From positions 124,001 to 188,000 of the forward strand of contig JBAOKB010000048.1 of assembly GCA_037044905.1 (NCBI GenBank): DNA of 64,000 nt. The letters run 5' to 3'. Positions 34,068 to 44,068 of this stretch are shown here, in pieces; position 1 is the stretch's first letter, and each line of letters starts with the position of its first letter. Source of the DNA: Hortaea werneckii. Lineage: Eukaryota > Ascomycota > Dothideomycetes > Mycosphaerellales > Teratosphaeriaceae. A program made the position numbers and the translations under genes. The notes under the pieces were generated by a model, which was given only the letters and a program-made list of their open reading frames with translations, was not told where the DNA came from and ran no database searches.

Positions 34068-37000
34068 ATGCTTCTCGCTGTTCGCGGGTCGAGATGGACA
34101 GGACATTGTCACGGTGGGAGTTGTGTAGGAGATAAGCGTTTGGGAAGGGGCGTGAGAGGGGATAGGGTGTTGGTGTCAGGCTGGGAGAGGAATAGCAGGA
34201 GAGGAGGAGATAATAGAGAGAGGTCGTCGTCGTCGCTGTTGTTGGGGGCGGGAAATTCATGTACAGCGCTGTATAAAGCACGGAGTGGCGGAAGCCAGCG
34301 GCGGTGTTACAGTGGTAATAGTAATGACGGCGGTACCACAGGGATCCACCCTGAAGGATCATGGTTTCGATTCCCGACAAGCGAGAGGAGTGAAGATGTG
34401 GAAGTGGAGCGACCACAGACGGCCCCGCGGTCACGAGTCCCGCCCCCAGATATGTGGCAACGACGCAGCGATGATCCGACGCTTCAGGAATTAGTAGCTG
34501 AAGATGAAGCGTCGTGGGAGAAGGAGGACGCCCGATCTGCTTGGGGACAAGGTCCTCCACCGGCTGCGAGAAGCGACAAGGATTTCCAGACCCGCACCGT
34601 TCGACCCGAGGTTGACGAAGCCGCCGAGAATGTCCTATGGCAGCGGTTCGAAGAGATTGAGGACCAGACGGCCATGGACGACGAGGAAGCTGCTGCCTCA
34701 GTACCTCTCTCCCAACCGGACCTCGCCACCGACACCGCCACCTCCTCCTCGTTATCGTTCGACTACCTCAACCTCCTCCCCACTGCCATAGCTCTCGAAT
34801 CCCACCAGTTCATCGCTCGCTGTCTCCGCACCGCCCTCCACCGAGACGACTTCACCTGGATCCGCTCCCTCCCCGAAACAACCTTCACCCAAATCCTCAC
34901 CCTCCTCGACCCCTCACGCACCTTAGGCTCCCACATCGAAACCCACACCAGCATCTCGCCAGCCCTAACAACCCAACTCCACATCACTCCGCTCCACGAC
35001 ATCGTCTCAGAATACAGCGACCTCCTGAGCAACCTAATGCAAATCCGCTGGACCCAATCAACAGGCCAACCCTCCACTCACCCCGTGACACTGACCCAAT
35101 ACAACCTCTTGCTCCGCTCGGCCGCCACGCTGGGAAACCGGGCCCTCGCGCTCCGGATCTGGAAGAAAATGACCACGCAAACGGACCACCCTTCCTTCCC
35201 CGACGCCGTGGTCCCCGATATAGAAAGCTACAACGCGCTCATGAGCGCCGTGACGTTTAACCGTCAGCTCAGCGCTCCAACGCGGCACCGGTACCGCGTG
35301 ATTCCCTTCCACATGCACGCGCGTAACCCGGAGGTTGTGCGGGAAGCGGATCGCGGGGCCGCGTTTAAGGGGTATAGTGTTAGTCCTGCCTCCGCCTCTT
35401 CCTCCTCTTCTTCCTCGGGGACAGGAGGGGAAGGCGTAAGGGGCAGGATTCTGAGGATGTTACAGGGGCTGTTGGCACAGGGTGTTACGGCTAATGAGGA
35501 GACGTGGCGGGTAGTGATATTGGCGGCGGCGAGGGAGGGGGATTTGGGAACAGTGGAGAAGGTGATGGGGAAGGTTTGGGGGGTCGAGGTTGGGAGGATT
35601 GGGACGGAAGAAGAGGAGGGGGAGGAGAGTAGGGGAGAAGAAGGGGGTTCGAAGAAAGGTGCTGCGAAGGGAGCAGGCGCCAAACCCAAGAAGACTGCAA
35701 AGGGAGGGAATGGAAAGGATTCTAATCCTGACAACTTCATCCGTTATCCCTCAACCTCTCCCCTTCATCCCACTCCGTCCCTCCTCACGACCCTCGCCCA
35801 CGCCTACGGCATCAACAACGCAATCCCGACGGCGCTAAAAGTAATTGATCACTTCTCGCGGTGCTACGCTCTGTCCATCCCGCACGCGACGTGGTCAGAA
35901 CTGTTGGAATGGACCTTCGTGCTCTCCGTCCCACGCACGGGGCAGAAAGCACATCACGATGGGACGAGGGCGGGACAGTTGCCATTGTCGGCTGTAGGGG
36001 ATCTTTGGGAGACGATGACGGGTGGCACGACCACGACGATGAAAGCAGGCGGGGGAGGAGAGGGAGAGGGAGAGAGGGCAGGATACAATGTCCAGCCCGA
36101 CATGCGCATGTACGACTACCTCGTCAAGAACCTCGTGCTCCGGGACATGGGACCGGAGATCCTCGAGCGGATGAGAGAAGGCCGGGACTTGTACCTCCGT
36201 AGCCGGAAAGCAGCGAAAGAAGCCTGGCAAAATCTCCTCTACCAAGGGGGAATCCGCGAGCGGAAAGGGCCGCGAAAGTCCCGACCGCTATACGACCACG
36301 TCGGGAAAACGTGGCGATGGGATCAGCTGAAGGCGCTAAAGGAGAAGCTGAAGGAAACCCCGCCGTGCCTTCCCCCCAACACCTATCCTCCTGCTCCTCC
36401 ATCATCTCCACCCGGAACCCCGTCCCCCACCACCACCGTCGTCCCCCGCCTTCCCCCCAACTTCCCCTTCCCCCTCCTCCTCCTCCCCGCCTACTCAACC
36501 TACCGCCAGCTCTCCCTCCACCGCAACCGCAACGCCCTGTACCTCCACCGCTGGACGCGGCTCCTGCTCCGCATCACCCGCACAATCCACTACCCAGACT
36601 CCCTCTACCACCTCTCGACCTTCTCCCTGCAGACCTTACCCCGCTTTTTGCTCGAGTGGCAGCGCTTCGCGCCGAGGCTGGTAAGGTATGAAGTTCCGGG
36701 GGGCATGCTGGAGTTTGAGGTCCGGACGGAGGAGGAGGACGAGTTGGCGGTAAGGAATCGATGGGTGAAGGGACGGAGGGAGAAAAGGATTTTGAGGGGG
36801 TTGGGGTTGGGTCGGGGTGGGCAGGGTGGTGGGGGGACGATGGGGATGGGGGGTCAGGTGAGGGGGGTGGGTGGCGGGGGGGATTTGTTTGGGACGGAGG
36901 TTGGGGAGGGGAGGTTGCCGAGGAGGTTTTTGGGGATGGTGGGGATGGGTGGGAATGGGGTTGGGGAGGGGATTGGGGAGGGGATTGGGGAGGGGATTGG

Positions 37001-37277
37001 GGAGGGGATTGGGGAGGGGATTGGGAAGGGGACTGGTCATGAGGGTGTGGAGGAGGAGGTTTTTGGGAGTTGGAAGCGGTTTGATCGGGGGGAGGAGAGT
37101 GGTGAGGATGATGAGGATGAAATTGGCGATGATGAGTCGGGAAAGGATGATGAGCTGGATTACGAGCCGGATGAGGATGGTGAGGTTCGAGATGATGAGT
37201 CGAAAGAAGCTGATGAGCTAAGGGACGAGGAGGCGATAAAGGATGAGATCGAAAAGGCACTTGAGCGAGGGGAATGA
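34068..37277 (+). CDS. pentatricopeptide-repeat (PPR) type mitochondrial protein
   Basis: 1,069 residues, single exon. The Arg-rich, acidic-poor N-terminus ends in RRCYSGN, a plausible mitochondrial presequence. PPR-like helical pairs are visible at about 340 (YNLLLRSAATLGNRALALRIWKKM), 384 (DIESYNALMSAV), 470 (GLLAQGVTANEETWRVVILAA) and 585 (LTTLAHAYGINNAIPTALKVIDHF). This suggests an organellar RNA-binding role, such as the fungal Cya5/Aep-type translation or RNA-processing factors; the exact orthologue is not assignable by eye. Between repeats are Ser-rich, Glu/Gly/Lys-rich and Pro-rich inserts. The last about 170 residues are low complexity: a Gly-rich stretch, tandem GIGE repeats on a 12-bp minisatellite, then a very acidic tail. 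Such a tail is unusual for a matrix RNA-binding protein. Confidence 0.78.
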   Translation: MLLAVRGSRWTGHCHGGSCVGDKRLGRGVRGDRVLVSGWERNSRRGGDNRERSSSSLLLGAGNSCTALYKARSGGSQRRCYSGNSNDGGTTGIHPEGSWFRFPTSERSEDVEVERPQTAPRSRVPPPDMWQRRSDDPTLQELVAEDEASWEKEDARSAWGQGPPPAARSDKDFQTRTVRPEVDEAAENVLWQRFEEIEDQTAMDDEEAAASVPLSQPDLATDTATSSSLSFDYLNLLPTAIALESHQFIARCLRTALHRDDFTWIRSLPETTFTQILTLLDPSRTLGSHIETHTSISPALTTQLHITPLHDIVSEYSDLLSNLMQIRWTQSTGQPSTHPVTLTQYNLLLRSAATLGNRALALRIWKKMTTQTDHPSFPDAVVPDIESYNALMSAVTFNRQLSAPTRHRYRVIPFHMHARNPEVVREADRGAAFKGYSVSPASASSSSSSSGTGGEGVRGRILRMLQGLLAQGVTANEETWRVVILAAAREGDLGTVEKVMGKVWGVEVGRIGTEEEEGEESRGEEGGSKKGAAKGAGAKPKKTAKGGNGKDSNPDNFIRYPSTSPLHPTPSLLTTLAHAYGINNAIPTALKVIDHFSRCYALSIPHATWSELLEWTFVLSVPRTGQKAHHDGTRAGQLPLSAVGDLWETMTGGTTTTMKAGGGGEGEGERAGYNVQPDMRMYDYLVKNLVLRDMGPEILERMREGRDLYLRSRKAAKEAWQNLLYQGGIRERKGPRKSRPLYDHVGKTWRWDQLKALKEKLKETPPCLPPNTYPPAPPSSPPGTPSPTTTVVPRLPPNFPFPLLLLPAYSTYRQLSLHRNRNALYLHRWTRLLLRITRTIHYPDSLYHLSTFSLQTLPRFLLEWQRFAPRLVRYEVPGGMLEFEVRTEEEDELAVRNRWVKGRREKRILRGLGLGRGGQGGGGTMGMGGQVRGVGGGGDLFGTEVGEGRLPRRFLGMVGMGGNGVGEGIGEGIGEGIGEGIGEGIGKGTGHEGVEEEVFGSWKRFDRGEESGEDDEDEIGDDESGKDDELDYEPDEDGEVRDDESKEADELRDEEAIKDEIEKALERGE
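36957..37032 (+). repeat. 12-bp G-rich minisatellite inside the PPR coding region
   Basis: About six tandem copies of GGGGATTGGGGA, encoding the GIGE repeats. All copies are in frame (unit length divisible by three), and the last copy is degenerate (GGGAAGGGGACT). Runs of four G recur every six to eight bases, so the coding strand and its mRNA could form G-quadruplexes. Confidence 0.93.
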
Positions 37278-37900
37278 TGAGGTAATGGAAAAGAAAAAGT
37301 CTTGTAAGGGTCTTCGTAACGTGCCTTTTGGGGGAACCGAAGGAGGAAGGGATGCAAGGCGGGCCCGCCTCTTTGATGTACATAGGTCGTTTGACCGGGC
37401 CAGCATGATCTGTAGATTTTGTATAGGTCAGAATAGTATGATGACGAAGTGAGTATGACAAAGTGACAAAGACAGATCGAAAGTAATTGCCCGCGCGACT
37501 GAAGTTTAGGAGTGACGATCTTCTAATCTCACATAAACGTCGAATCCATTGTGAAGGCGAGAGAAGGAGAGTAAGGGAAAAAAGAAAAGAGAGAAAAAAG
37601 AGAAAAGAAAAAGAGAGAGAGAGGAAAGGCAGAAGAAGCCGGCAACAATTCGTATGCATCTGCAAGCCATCCCCATTCTTTCCTCCCCCTGTATTCCCAT
37701 AGTGAGAGGAAAAGAGAGACAACTCCCACAGGAATGTAGAAAGCAGATGAAGGCTTTCCTCCAAAGCATTTGGGAGAAAGGAAAATCGGATATACAAAGA
37801 TGGAAAACCAAAGCCTTCCGTAATTCCGCCCCAACCCATCTCAAGCTCTCCCAATTCCTTGCAAGCCCCGTTCCATCGTCCAATCCACCAAGTGCCCTTC
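37278..37900. other. convergent spacer
   Basis: Lies between the PPR gene and the transglutaminase-core gene. It contains a long purine tract at about 37555-37635 (AGAGAAGGAGAG, AAAAGAAAAGAGAG) and no gene. Confidence 0.5.
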
Positions 37901-40102
37901 TTACGCCACAACATCCCACTTAGCAACATACCCCCACCCCATCGCACACCTCCCCTGCCACTGCCGAAACTCCGCAGCCGTAACCCCTCTCCCATCACCA
38001 CCTCTAAAACTCGTCACAGCCAAAACCTTGACCTCACCGGAGCCTGCATTGCCACCCGAAGGCCAGAGGTCCCTCGCGGGGACATCACACCACCAGACGC
38101 CCTGTGCATTCGTTTCAAAAGGAACCATCTTCTTCCCTTCACCGGGGAGCTGTAAAGCGTAGAGATAATAAGCCCCGCGGCCGTGGCGGAGGGGATCCCA
38201 ATGAGGGCAGACTTTCTGGAAACTGAACCTGACCGAGCCACTTTGCGCATACTGCGGAGCATTACGGACGGGGATCGGGTTCTCCCTAGGCAGGAAAGAC
38301 GACTCATCCACGCCCTCGGGAGCCGTATACCCAGCGAAAAACTGGGCCTGACAACCCTTCTTGCCGGCCCGGATATAGTCCTCCCAGCCCACCGTGCTTC
38401 CGTCCCCTCGGAGCTGATGATTGGGGTCGCCGGGGAAATGGTCGAGGCCGAAAGCCTCATTAGTCTGGGTGAATTTCTCCGGGGCGAATTCCTTCTTAAA
38501 GAGGTTGTTATTGCCACAGATATGTCCCGCGCCCCAGCAGGCATCGATGAGTTTCCAGCCGCCGGCGGGGCCGCAAGCGGGGGAGTCCGGGAGGCGGACG
38601 GCGTTCCAGGCGTGGCCGGCGTTGTAAGAGGGTAAAGGGTCGTGGGGACCCAGTTGGGAGAAGCCGAAACCCTTGCCGTGGCCGGAGATGACGTAGCTTT
38701 CGAGGCCGGATTTCAGGGCCAGGGCGGTGAAGAGGCCGGCGTAGCCTTCGCAGACGGCGAGGCCGGATTCGAGGGTGGATTGCGGGGAGCTGGGGCGGAG
38801 GTTGCCGGAGAAGAAGGCTTGGGTGTCGTAGACGATGTTGTGGTGGAGCCAGGTGAAGATGGCGCGGGCTTGGTCGGTGGGGGAGGAGGGGAAGGGAGCG
38901 GTGAGTTGGTGGGCGAGTTGGGTGAGGTCTTTGGTGGGGAGGGAGTGGAGAGGGAAGCGGGCGGCGTGGGTGTCGGCGGCGGTGAAGTCGCGGCAGTGGA
39001 GACAGGTGGAGGAGCTGGTGGTCGATGCTGGGGCGGCGTTGTTGAGTTTGGGTTTGGAGGCCTGGAGGGCGGCGAGGTCGGGTCGGGATGCTTTGGGTAC
39101 TGGGGGTGGGATGCCTGGAGTTGAGGGTTGAGAGGGTGGAGGTCGATTGTTCGGCACAGGCGGAGAGGGATCTGCGTTGCTGGTCGTAGGTTTATTACCA
39201 AACCCCATTTCAAGAGCCGATTTTCTTGGCCTCTGAGGCGGAGGAGGGACGATTTGTCTCTGCTGCGGCTGAGGTGACGGAAGCGCTTGCTGCATCGACT
39301 GTTGAGGTTCTTCCTCAGCAATCGACTCTCTCCTCAGGCCCTGAACCGGCTGCGGGTGAGCGGACGGACGTCTCGACGGCGGAGGCGTCGTTCCATTGTG
39401 CTGGGCTTGAATGTTGGGCGAAGAATTAGTCGATTTCAAACCCCATCTCCCTTTACTCTGAGGCTTCGGCGTAGCATAGTAAGCTGCTTTCTGCTCCTCG
39501 GTCTGTCTCGGTGGAAGAGGAGGGAGCGTCGACGGATCAAATGAGGGCGCCCTTATAGCGAAGCGCTCGGAGCGAGAAGTCCCCGAAGTAGTGTTAGAAA
39601 GGCTCGATCTCCCTGTCGCTGTGGAACTGACCGATTCGCTGGAAGGTTTCCGGCTCAGTGCGTAGTCCGAGTTTGAAGGAGTCTCGGAGGGCCGACGAGG
39701 TGGCAACGCAGGTGAAGGTCCAGAAGGCGCGCGTGGCGGTAGAGATGGCCCGTTTCTCCTCTCCTGCGTTGATGTCCTCGGAGGGAGAGAAGGGCGTGAA
39801 ACGCCATTCGTGCCGTTAGAATTCGAACCTGCAGTGGGCTGTTCAACTTCGGGCTGATTGGCAATACCGTTCGCGGACGGAGGATGATGCTGCGCAGTGG
39901 GAACATTGGTCGACTTGGGTCTTGGTGGAACATTTGGTCTCGGCGGCGGTGGAGGTGGCGGAGGCCTTTTAGTAGTCGCATCCGTCCCATTATTCGCTTG
40001 AGAGCTTGCCGGTTGTTGTTGTCCTGGGACTCGACCGACCTGGTTTAGTTTAAGCGCCGCGATGCGGTCCTTGACCGACATGGGCTCAGGTTCATCGGCC
40101 AT
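37901..40102 (-). CDS. Cyk3-like protein with transglutaminase-like core
   Basis: 733 residues, single exon, start MADEPEPMSVKDRIAALKLNQ. The N-terminal about 370 residues are disordered and Pro-rich with several polyproline blocks (PPPPPPPPRPNVPPRP, SLPPRAPSGPSPALPPRRPS), which are candidate SH3 ligands. The C-terminal half contains a transglutaminase-like domain with an apparently complete triad: Cys451 in AVCEGYAG, His497 in GHAWNAV and Asp520 in LIDACWG. This matches the fungal cytokinesis protein 3 (Cyk3)/KY-type family, which acts at the division septum. In yeast Cyk3 the triad is reported to be degenerate, so an intact triad here is noteworthy. No SH3 domain is visible in this protein, unlike yeast Cyk3, so it may be a paralogous family member. 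Confidence 0.82.
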   Translation of the reverse strand: MADEPEPMSVKDRIAALKLNQVGRVPGQQQPASSQANNGTDATTKRPPPPPPPPRPNVPPRPKSTNVPTAQHHPPSANGIANQPEVEQPTAGSNSNGTNGVSRPSLPPRTSTQERRNGPSLPPRAPSGPSPALPPRRPSETPSNSDYALSRKPSSESVSSTATGRSSLSNTTSGTSRSERFAIRAPSFDPSTLPPLPPRQTEEQKAAYYATPKPQSKGRWGLKSTNSSPNIQAQHNGTTPPPSRRPSAHPQPVQGLRRESIAEEEPQQSMQQALPSPQPQQRQIVPPPPQRPRKSALEMGFGNKPTTSNADPSPPVPNNRPPPSQPSTPGIPPPVPKASRPDLAALQASKPKLNNAAPASTTSSSTCLHCRDFTAADTHAARFPLHSLPTKDLTQLAHQLTAPFPSSPTDQARAIFTWLHHNIVYDTQAFFSGNLRPSSPQSTLESGLAVCEGYAGLFTALALKSGLESYVISGHGKGFGFSQLGPHDPLPSYNAGHAWNAVRLPDSPACGPAGGWKLIDACWGAGHICGNNNLFKKEFAPEKFTQTNEAFGLDHFPGDPNHQLRGDGSTVGWEDYIRAGKKGCQAQFFAGYTAPEGVDESSFLPRENPIPVRNAPQYAQSGSVRFSFQKVCPHWDPLRHGRGAYYLYALQLPGEGKKMVPFETNAQGVWWCDVPARDLWPSGGNAGSGEVKVLAVTSFRGGDGRGVTAAEFRQWQGRCAMGWGYVAKWDVVA

Positions 40103-41144
40103 CTTGCTCTCTTTCGACGCTGTGGTTGGCGGACGAGGATGTACAAGCCTCCAGGTGAGTAGTCGATACTAAAGCGCAACAAAAGCCTCACTATGCATAC
40201 GACGCTAGTGCTAATAGTGTCATGGCAAAGGGACGCATTCGTGGCACACGGCGGCAGCCTTACAACTTCGGAGCGCTGTTTCAGCCCTTCCTTCTGCGCT
40301 GGCGACAATGCGCTTCTTTTAGCGAGGAAGGTCTCGATCCTTCCAACACTCTACATGCTAACAATGGAACCCTTCAGTTCCGCACGATGTCTCAATTGAC
40401 ATCGACGGCTAATGAATTCGAAAAGGCTAAAAATAAGCATGAAAATCTCCGGTACAATAGACCTCAAAGGTAGATAAAGATCCAGATCATGTGCAATGAG
40501 CGAGACGAAGAGCAACGGCATGCCAAGGCCGACTTCGACGCGCGGCGTTCAGCTCATCACGTCACAATCCATATAGCAACAGTGCGCCCGAGACGAGCGA
40601 ACATTACTCCACCATGTCATTTACCAGAAGGAAGCACACACGAGAGCACATGAAGAAAAGTCCTAGGTCCAACGTTCCCATAAAACACCCCACCAGCGTA
40701 AAGACATGAGACAAATATCACGGGAAAACACATCTAGTAACCCGTCCAAAACCAATCAATCGAAACTCTAGCCCTTTCCCATTTTTGACTTCTACGAAAA
40801 GATAAAGACAAGAGATTCCCCATCCATCCACCCAATCTTGTTTTCCCCCTTCCGCCACCTCCCAAAATCCCAGAGAGAGGGAGCGCGCGCTTTTTATTGT
40901 TCTTTTCTGTCCTTTGAGAGACACAAAATCCACCCAGGCGCGAAGCAAGAGGCAGAGACCTCAGCCCGCGCTTCCTTTAACCCAACGCAGCCCCCCAAAA
41001 AAGACCAAAGCGCCACCCCTGCTATTCTGCTTCCCCTACAGAGGCTTTGCCTCCCCGAGACTGTGCGAGGTAGGTAAAAAGAGCGCAAACGACGGGTATC
41101 CCCCATCCACATCCTCTCTCTCCAAAAAGGACATCATTTTTCGA

Positions 41145-41164
41145 CCCCCCCCCCCCCCCCCCCC
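41145..41164 (+). repeat. poly(C) homopolymer, 20 nt, followed by T-rich pyrimidines
   Basis: Twenty C followed by TTCCCTCTTTCTTCCTTCC. It lies about 790 bp downstream of the nearest (minus-strand) stop codon, with the C strand antisense to that gene. Confidence 0.95.
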
Positions 41165-41459
41165 TTCCCTCTTTCTTCCTTCCTTGCCTCCTAGCACACA
41201 CTCCCACCCTCCTCTACATCCACCAATCCCCTGTCCCTAAATCCATCGATCCATCCCCTCTCCCTCTACTCTTCCCAAACCCCCAGAAAAAGGGGGAGGG
41301 AAAAAAAAGAAAGAAAGACCCCATTTTTACGAAAGGAGATGAAAGAGACGATGCAGTAGTCGTAGACATCATTAAAAAAAAAAAGGCAACGCTATGCAAA
41401 GGGCGTGTCCAGCGAAAAACGCTGGTCGAGAAAAAATTTCGGGGAGAAAAAGGAGTGGT

Positions 41460-41460
<1 letters not shown>

Positions 41461-41537
<77 letters not shown>
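41461..41537 (+). repeat. CTG/CAG trinucleotide repeat, about 25.7 units
   Basis: A perfect 77-nt (TGC)n tract. On the minus strand it is a CAG repeat located 419 bp beyond the stop codon of the Zn2Cys6 regulator, so it is either in that gene's 3' UTR or intergenic. Frames reading it as poly-Gln or poly-Cys have no other protein character. Confidence 0.97.
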
Positions 41538-41539
<2 letters not shown>

Positions 41540-41955
41540 TGTTGTTCATAGTCGGTAGTCGGAAGTTGGTAATTGGTAGTATGCGCGGTGTTGCGCGGCT
41601 GCGAGGTGTTGCGAGAGCGAGAGCGCAAGAGAGCGAGAGAGTGTGTGTGGCCGGGAAGATTGCTAGTCCCGAAAGAGAGTTCGAGGAGATGGCGAGATAG
41701 AGAGACAGGGCGCAAAAGGAGTGGCGGTGAAGTCGGTCCTCGTTACGAGGAAAGTGCCTTGACATGGGAGAGAAGACATTGTCGAAGGTGTCTTTTGTTG
41801 TCATTGTTGTGGTTGGCGTAGTTCGCGGCGTGGGTATGCGAGTGGTCAAAGGAGTGCAGATGGTCTCGAATTTTTGACGAAAAGGAAAAAAAGACCTCCC
41901 GCTCTTCTTTTTTTCCTTTTCCTGTCTTCCCTTCCTCCGATTGAAGACAAACCCA

Positions 41956-44068
41956 CTATCGCTTCCGCTTCTTACTCTTATCCGGCAACGCAGGCGCCAA
42001 AAAGTACCCATTAGCCGGAACACCATTATTCTGGTGGAGCTGGTGATGCGACGACGAACCCAACACCTCCGCACCACCGCCACCGCCACCAGCAGCAGAA
42101 GGGAAACCCTCCCCGTCCCTCTTAATCGGCACGCCCATATGCCTTCCATAGCGGCCCTTGCGCCCATTGCCTTCGTCCTCACTAATACACCCTTCGACCC
42201 CGATGCCCGCGTCGCGACACCTGCCGCAGGGCCGCTGGCGATCGCATCCCTTCTTGCTCTTGCGACAGCGCTGGCAGCGGGGTTTGGAGGAGAGGTCTTC
42301 CTCGTCCAGGCCGAGCGGGTGCTGGAAGTTGATGGTGGAGGCGGAGGCGAGGGAGCCCTTGCGGGACTGGGCGGGGAGGGAGGAGGGGGACATGGGGAGT
42401 TTGGTGATGGTGGAGTGGTGGGACATGGAGGCCGTCTTGTGGTGTTTGGGCTTCGGCATGGAGGCGCCGGCGGCGTTGCGCGGCTTGGTGGTGGGGTTCT
42501 TGGGTTTGGTGGTGTGCGGCTTGCGCATGCCGCCGGTCTTGCCGTCGAGGTCGTCGAAGGTGGTGTCGCGACGGTCTTCGTAGTCGTCGCTGCTTGCGAC
42601 GTCGCTTGAGTACTCGTGCACGGTACGCTGTTTCTTGCGTTGGGGGCCGACGTCGTTGAAGCGCGGGACGGCTGGGAGTCTGGAGTCTTCTTCCTCGTCG
42701 TCGTCTTCCTCATCAGAGGATGCGGCCTCCGCCTTTCCGCTCAGAGCGTCATCCACTGTAGATGTCGATGTTCGGCCGTGCGAGAAGGCAGTAGGATCGC
42801 CCAGGCGCATCAACTGTAGCGCCACGTCTTCATCTGAGATGACGCTTCCTACTGTAGGATCAGGCGTGGGCAAGACACCACCGGAGTGACGCTGAGTAGA
42901 GCCTCCGCTTCTGCGCACGGAAGAACGTCCCACTTGCGAATTGCCGCTAAAGCCATTGCTTGTTGCGCCGGGCGGCATATAGTGTCCGTTGCTGCCATAG
43001 CTCTGGGGCGAAGGCAATGGTTGGGTGTAGGAGAAAGTCGACTGATGGGGGTAGCCGTATGGAGATGCAGCGTTACCCGGTCCACTACGACGCTGAGGCG
43101 AGATGGAAGAGATGGATGCAGTCATAGGCACCTGAGGCGGCACAAACAATGGCAGCTCCTAAATATACGTTAGCCATAGGCCAGAGTTTGATGTAAAGTT
43201 GGACCCTTACCGAACTCTCGAAGGCACGCTTGCGCCTACCACCTTCCACGATGTTGTCGACGCTGATCTCAGCATTGACCTGCTCTTGTTTCGATCGACG
43301 AGAGCTCGTGACGGACCCTTCGCCGTTTTCGTCGCTGCTGTAGCCATCGGCATCCCCCACTACGCTATTGTCCTTGCTCTTGGCCCTATGGGAGCGCGCC
43401 CTTGCCCCTGGTGCTGCAGAAGTGCTGCGCCGACCCAGCTCTGACTGCGGGGACATGCTACGTAGTCCAGCAGAGCGAGCCGCGGTCCTTGAAGGCGAAT
43501 TTGCCGTGCTGTGGTGCGACGCGCGCATTTCAAAGGGAGCGCCAAGAGGTGCCTTCTGAGGCGATATCGAGTTGCGCACCGCATCGGCCTTGATTGACGC
43601 CGGCTGCGCAACCGTCCTGACGAAGACAGTCATGTCCTGTTCAAAGTTGTCGTAGGCTGCAATGATACTGATCCCTTCCTTGTTCTCAAAGCTCACACCG
43701 TAGTCATACAAGCCGTAGAAATTCTTGACCGTGGTGATAATGCTCTCAGTGTTATCATGCGGCGAGATCATGACCCTCATAGGCAAGCGCGCTTGGATAC
43801 GCGGGTCCTCTGGGTCTATGAGCTGGAAGACCACATGCTTCTGATCTTTCTTCGTCGGGGATGCCCGAGGGTAGGCGGTGCCGGTGGCAGCGATATTGTC
43901 ATGCCGTATCGCGCGCGACACATTGCTGGTGTACGGATTGGCAGGGAAAGATGGTTGTTGTTGTGTGGTTTCATGGTTGCGATCCTGATATGGGCGGCTA
44001 TGTGTCCTGCCATCAGCCGACCCACCAGCGTCGAGAGCCCCGTTGTGCAACATGGTCGAAACGTCCAT
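41956..44068 (-). CDS. regulator with C-terminal Zn2Cys6 cluster and N-terminal PB1-like region
   Basis: Two exons, 44068-43211 and 43158-41956 (686 residues), phase-0 intron (GTAAGG...TTTAG, 52 nt). Residues about 78-155 (starting HVVFQLIDPEDPRIQARLP; later YGVSFENKEGISIIAAYDNF) look like a compact alpha/beta, PB1- or ubiquitin-like fold. The zinc cluster is at the C-terminus: C581, C584, C591, C597, C600, C610 (CX2CX6CX5CX2CX9C). The protein ends in KKRKR, a probable nuclear signal. Between them are Ser/Pro-rich linkers and an acidic DEEDDDEEEDS stretch. Most fungal zinc-cluster proteins carry the cluster near the N-terminus. Target genes are unknown. Its start faces the cyclin B promoter across 2.8 kb. 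Confidence 0.86.

Larger units (their letters stand above)
40103..41955. other. 1.85-kb spacer with a triplet repeat and poly(C) run
   Basis: Contains the 3' flank of the upstream-lying minus-strand regulator and the promoter of the Cyk3-like gene. It holds a 20-nt C run, a CTG repeat, and purine/pyrimidine-biased stretches at 41280-41400. No supported gene. Confidence 0.5.

Noticed and set aside
34365..34385. GGTTTCGATTCC sequence resembling a tRNA B box
   Set aside because: It is inside the PPR coding sequence, and no matching A box, acceptor stem or T-run terminator is present.
36957..37032. Regularly spaced repeat resembling a small CRISPR-like array
   Set aside because: Units are contiguous 12-mers with no spacers and lie inside a coding region of a eukaryote.
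36574..38001. Long minus-strand ORF with PQSPPQSPP repeats
   Set aside because: It is the antisense of the PPR gene's G-rich minisatellite and extends into the spacer and the Cyk3-like 3' end; no independent protein character.
41214..42713. Long minus-strand ORF with a poly-Gln tract
   Set aside because: It overlaps the Zn2Cys6 regulator's C-terminal exon in another frame and then reads through the CAG repeat. Composition is that of a shadow frame.
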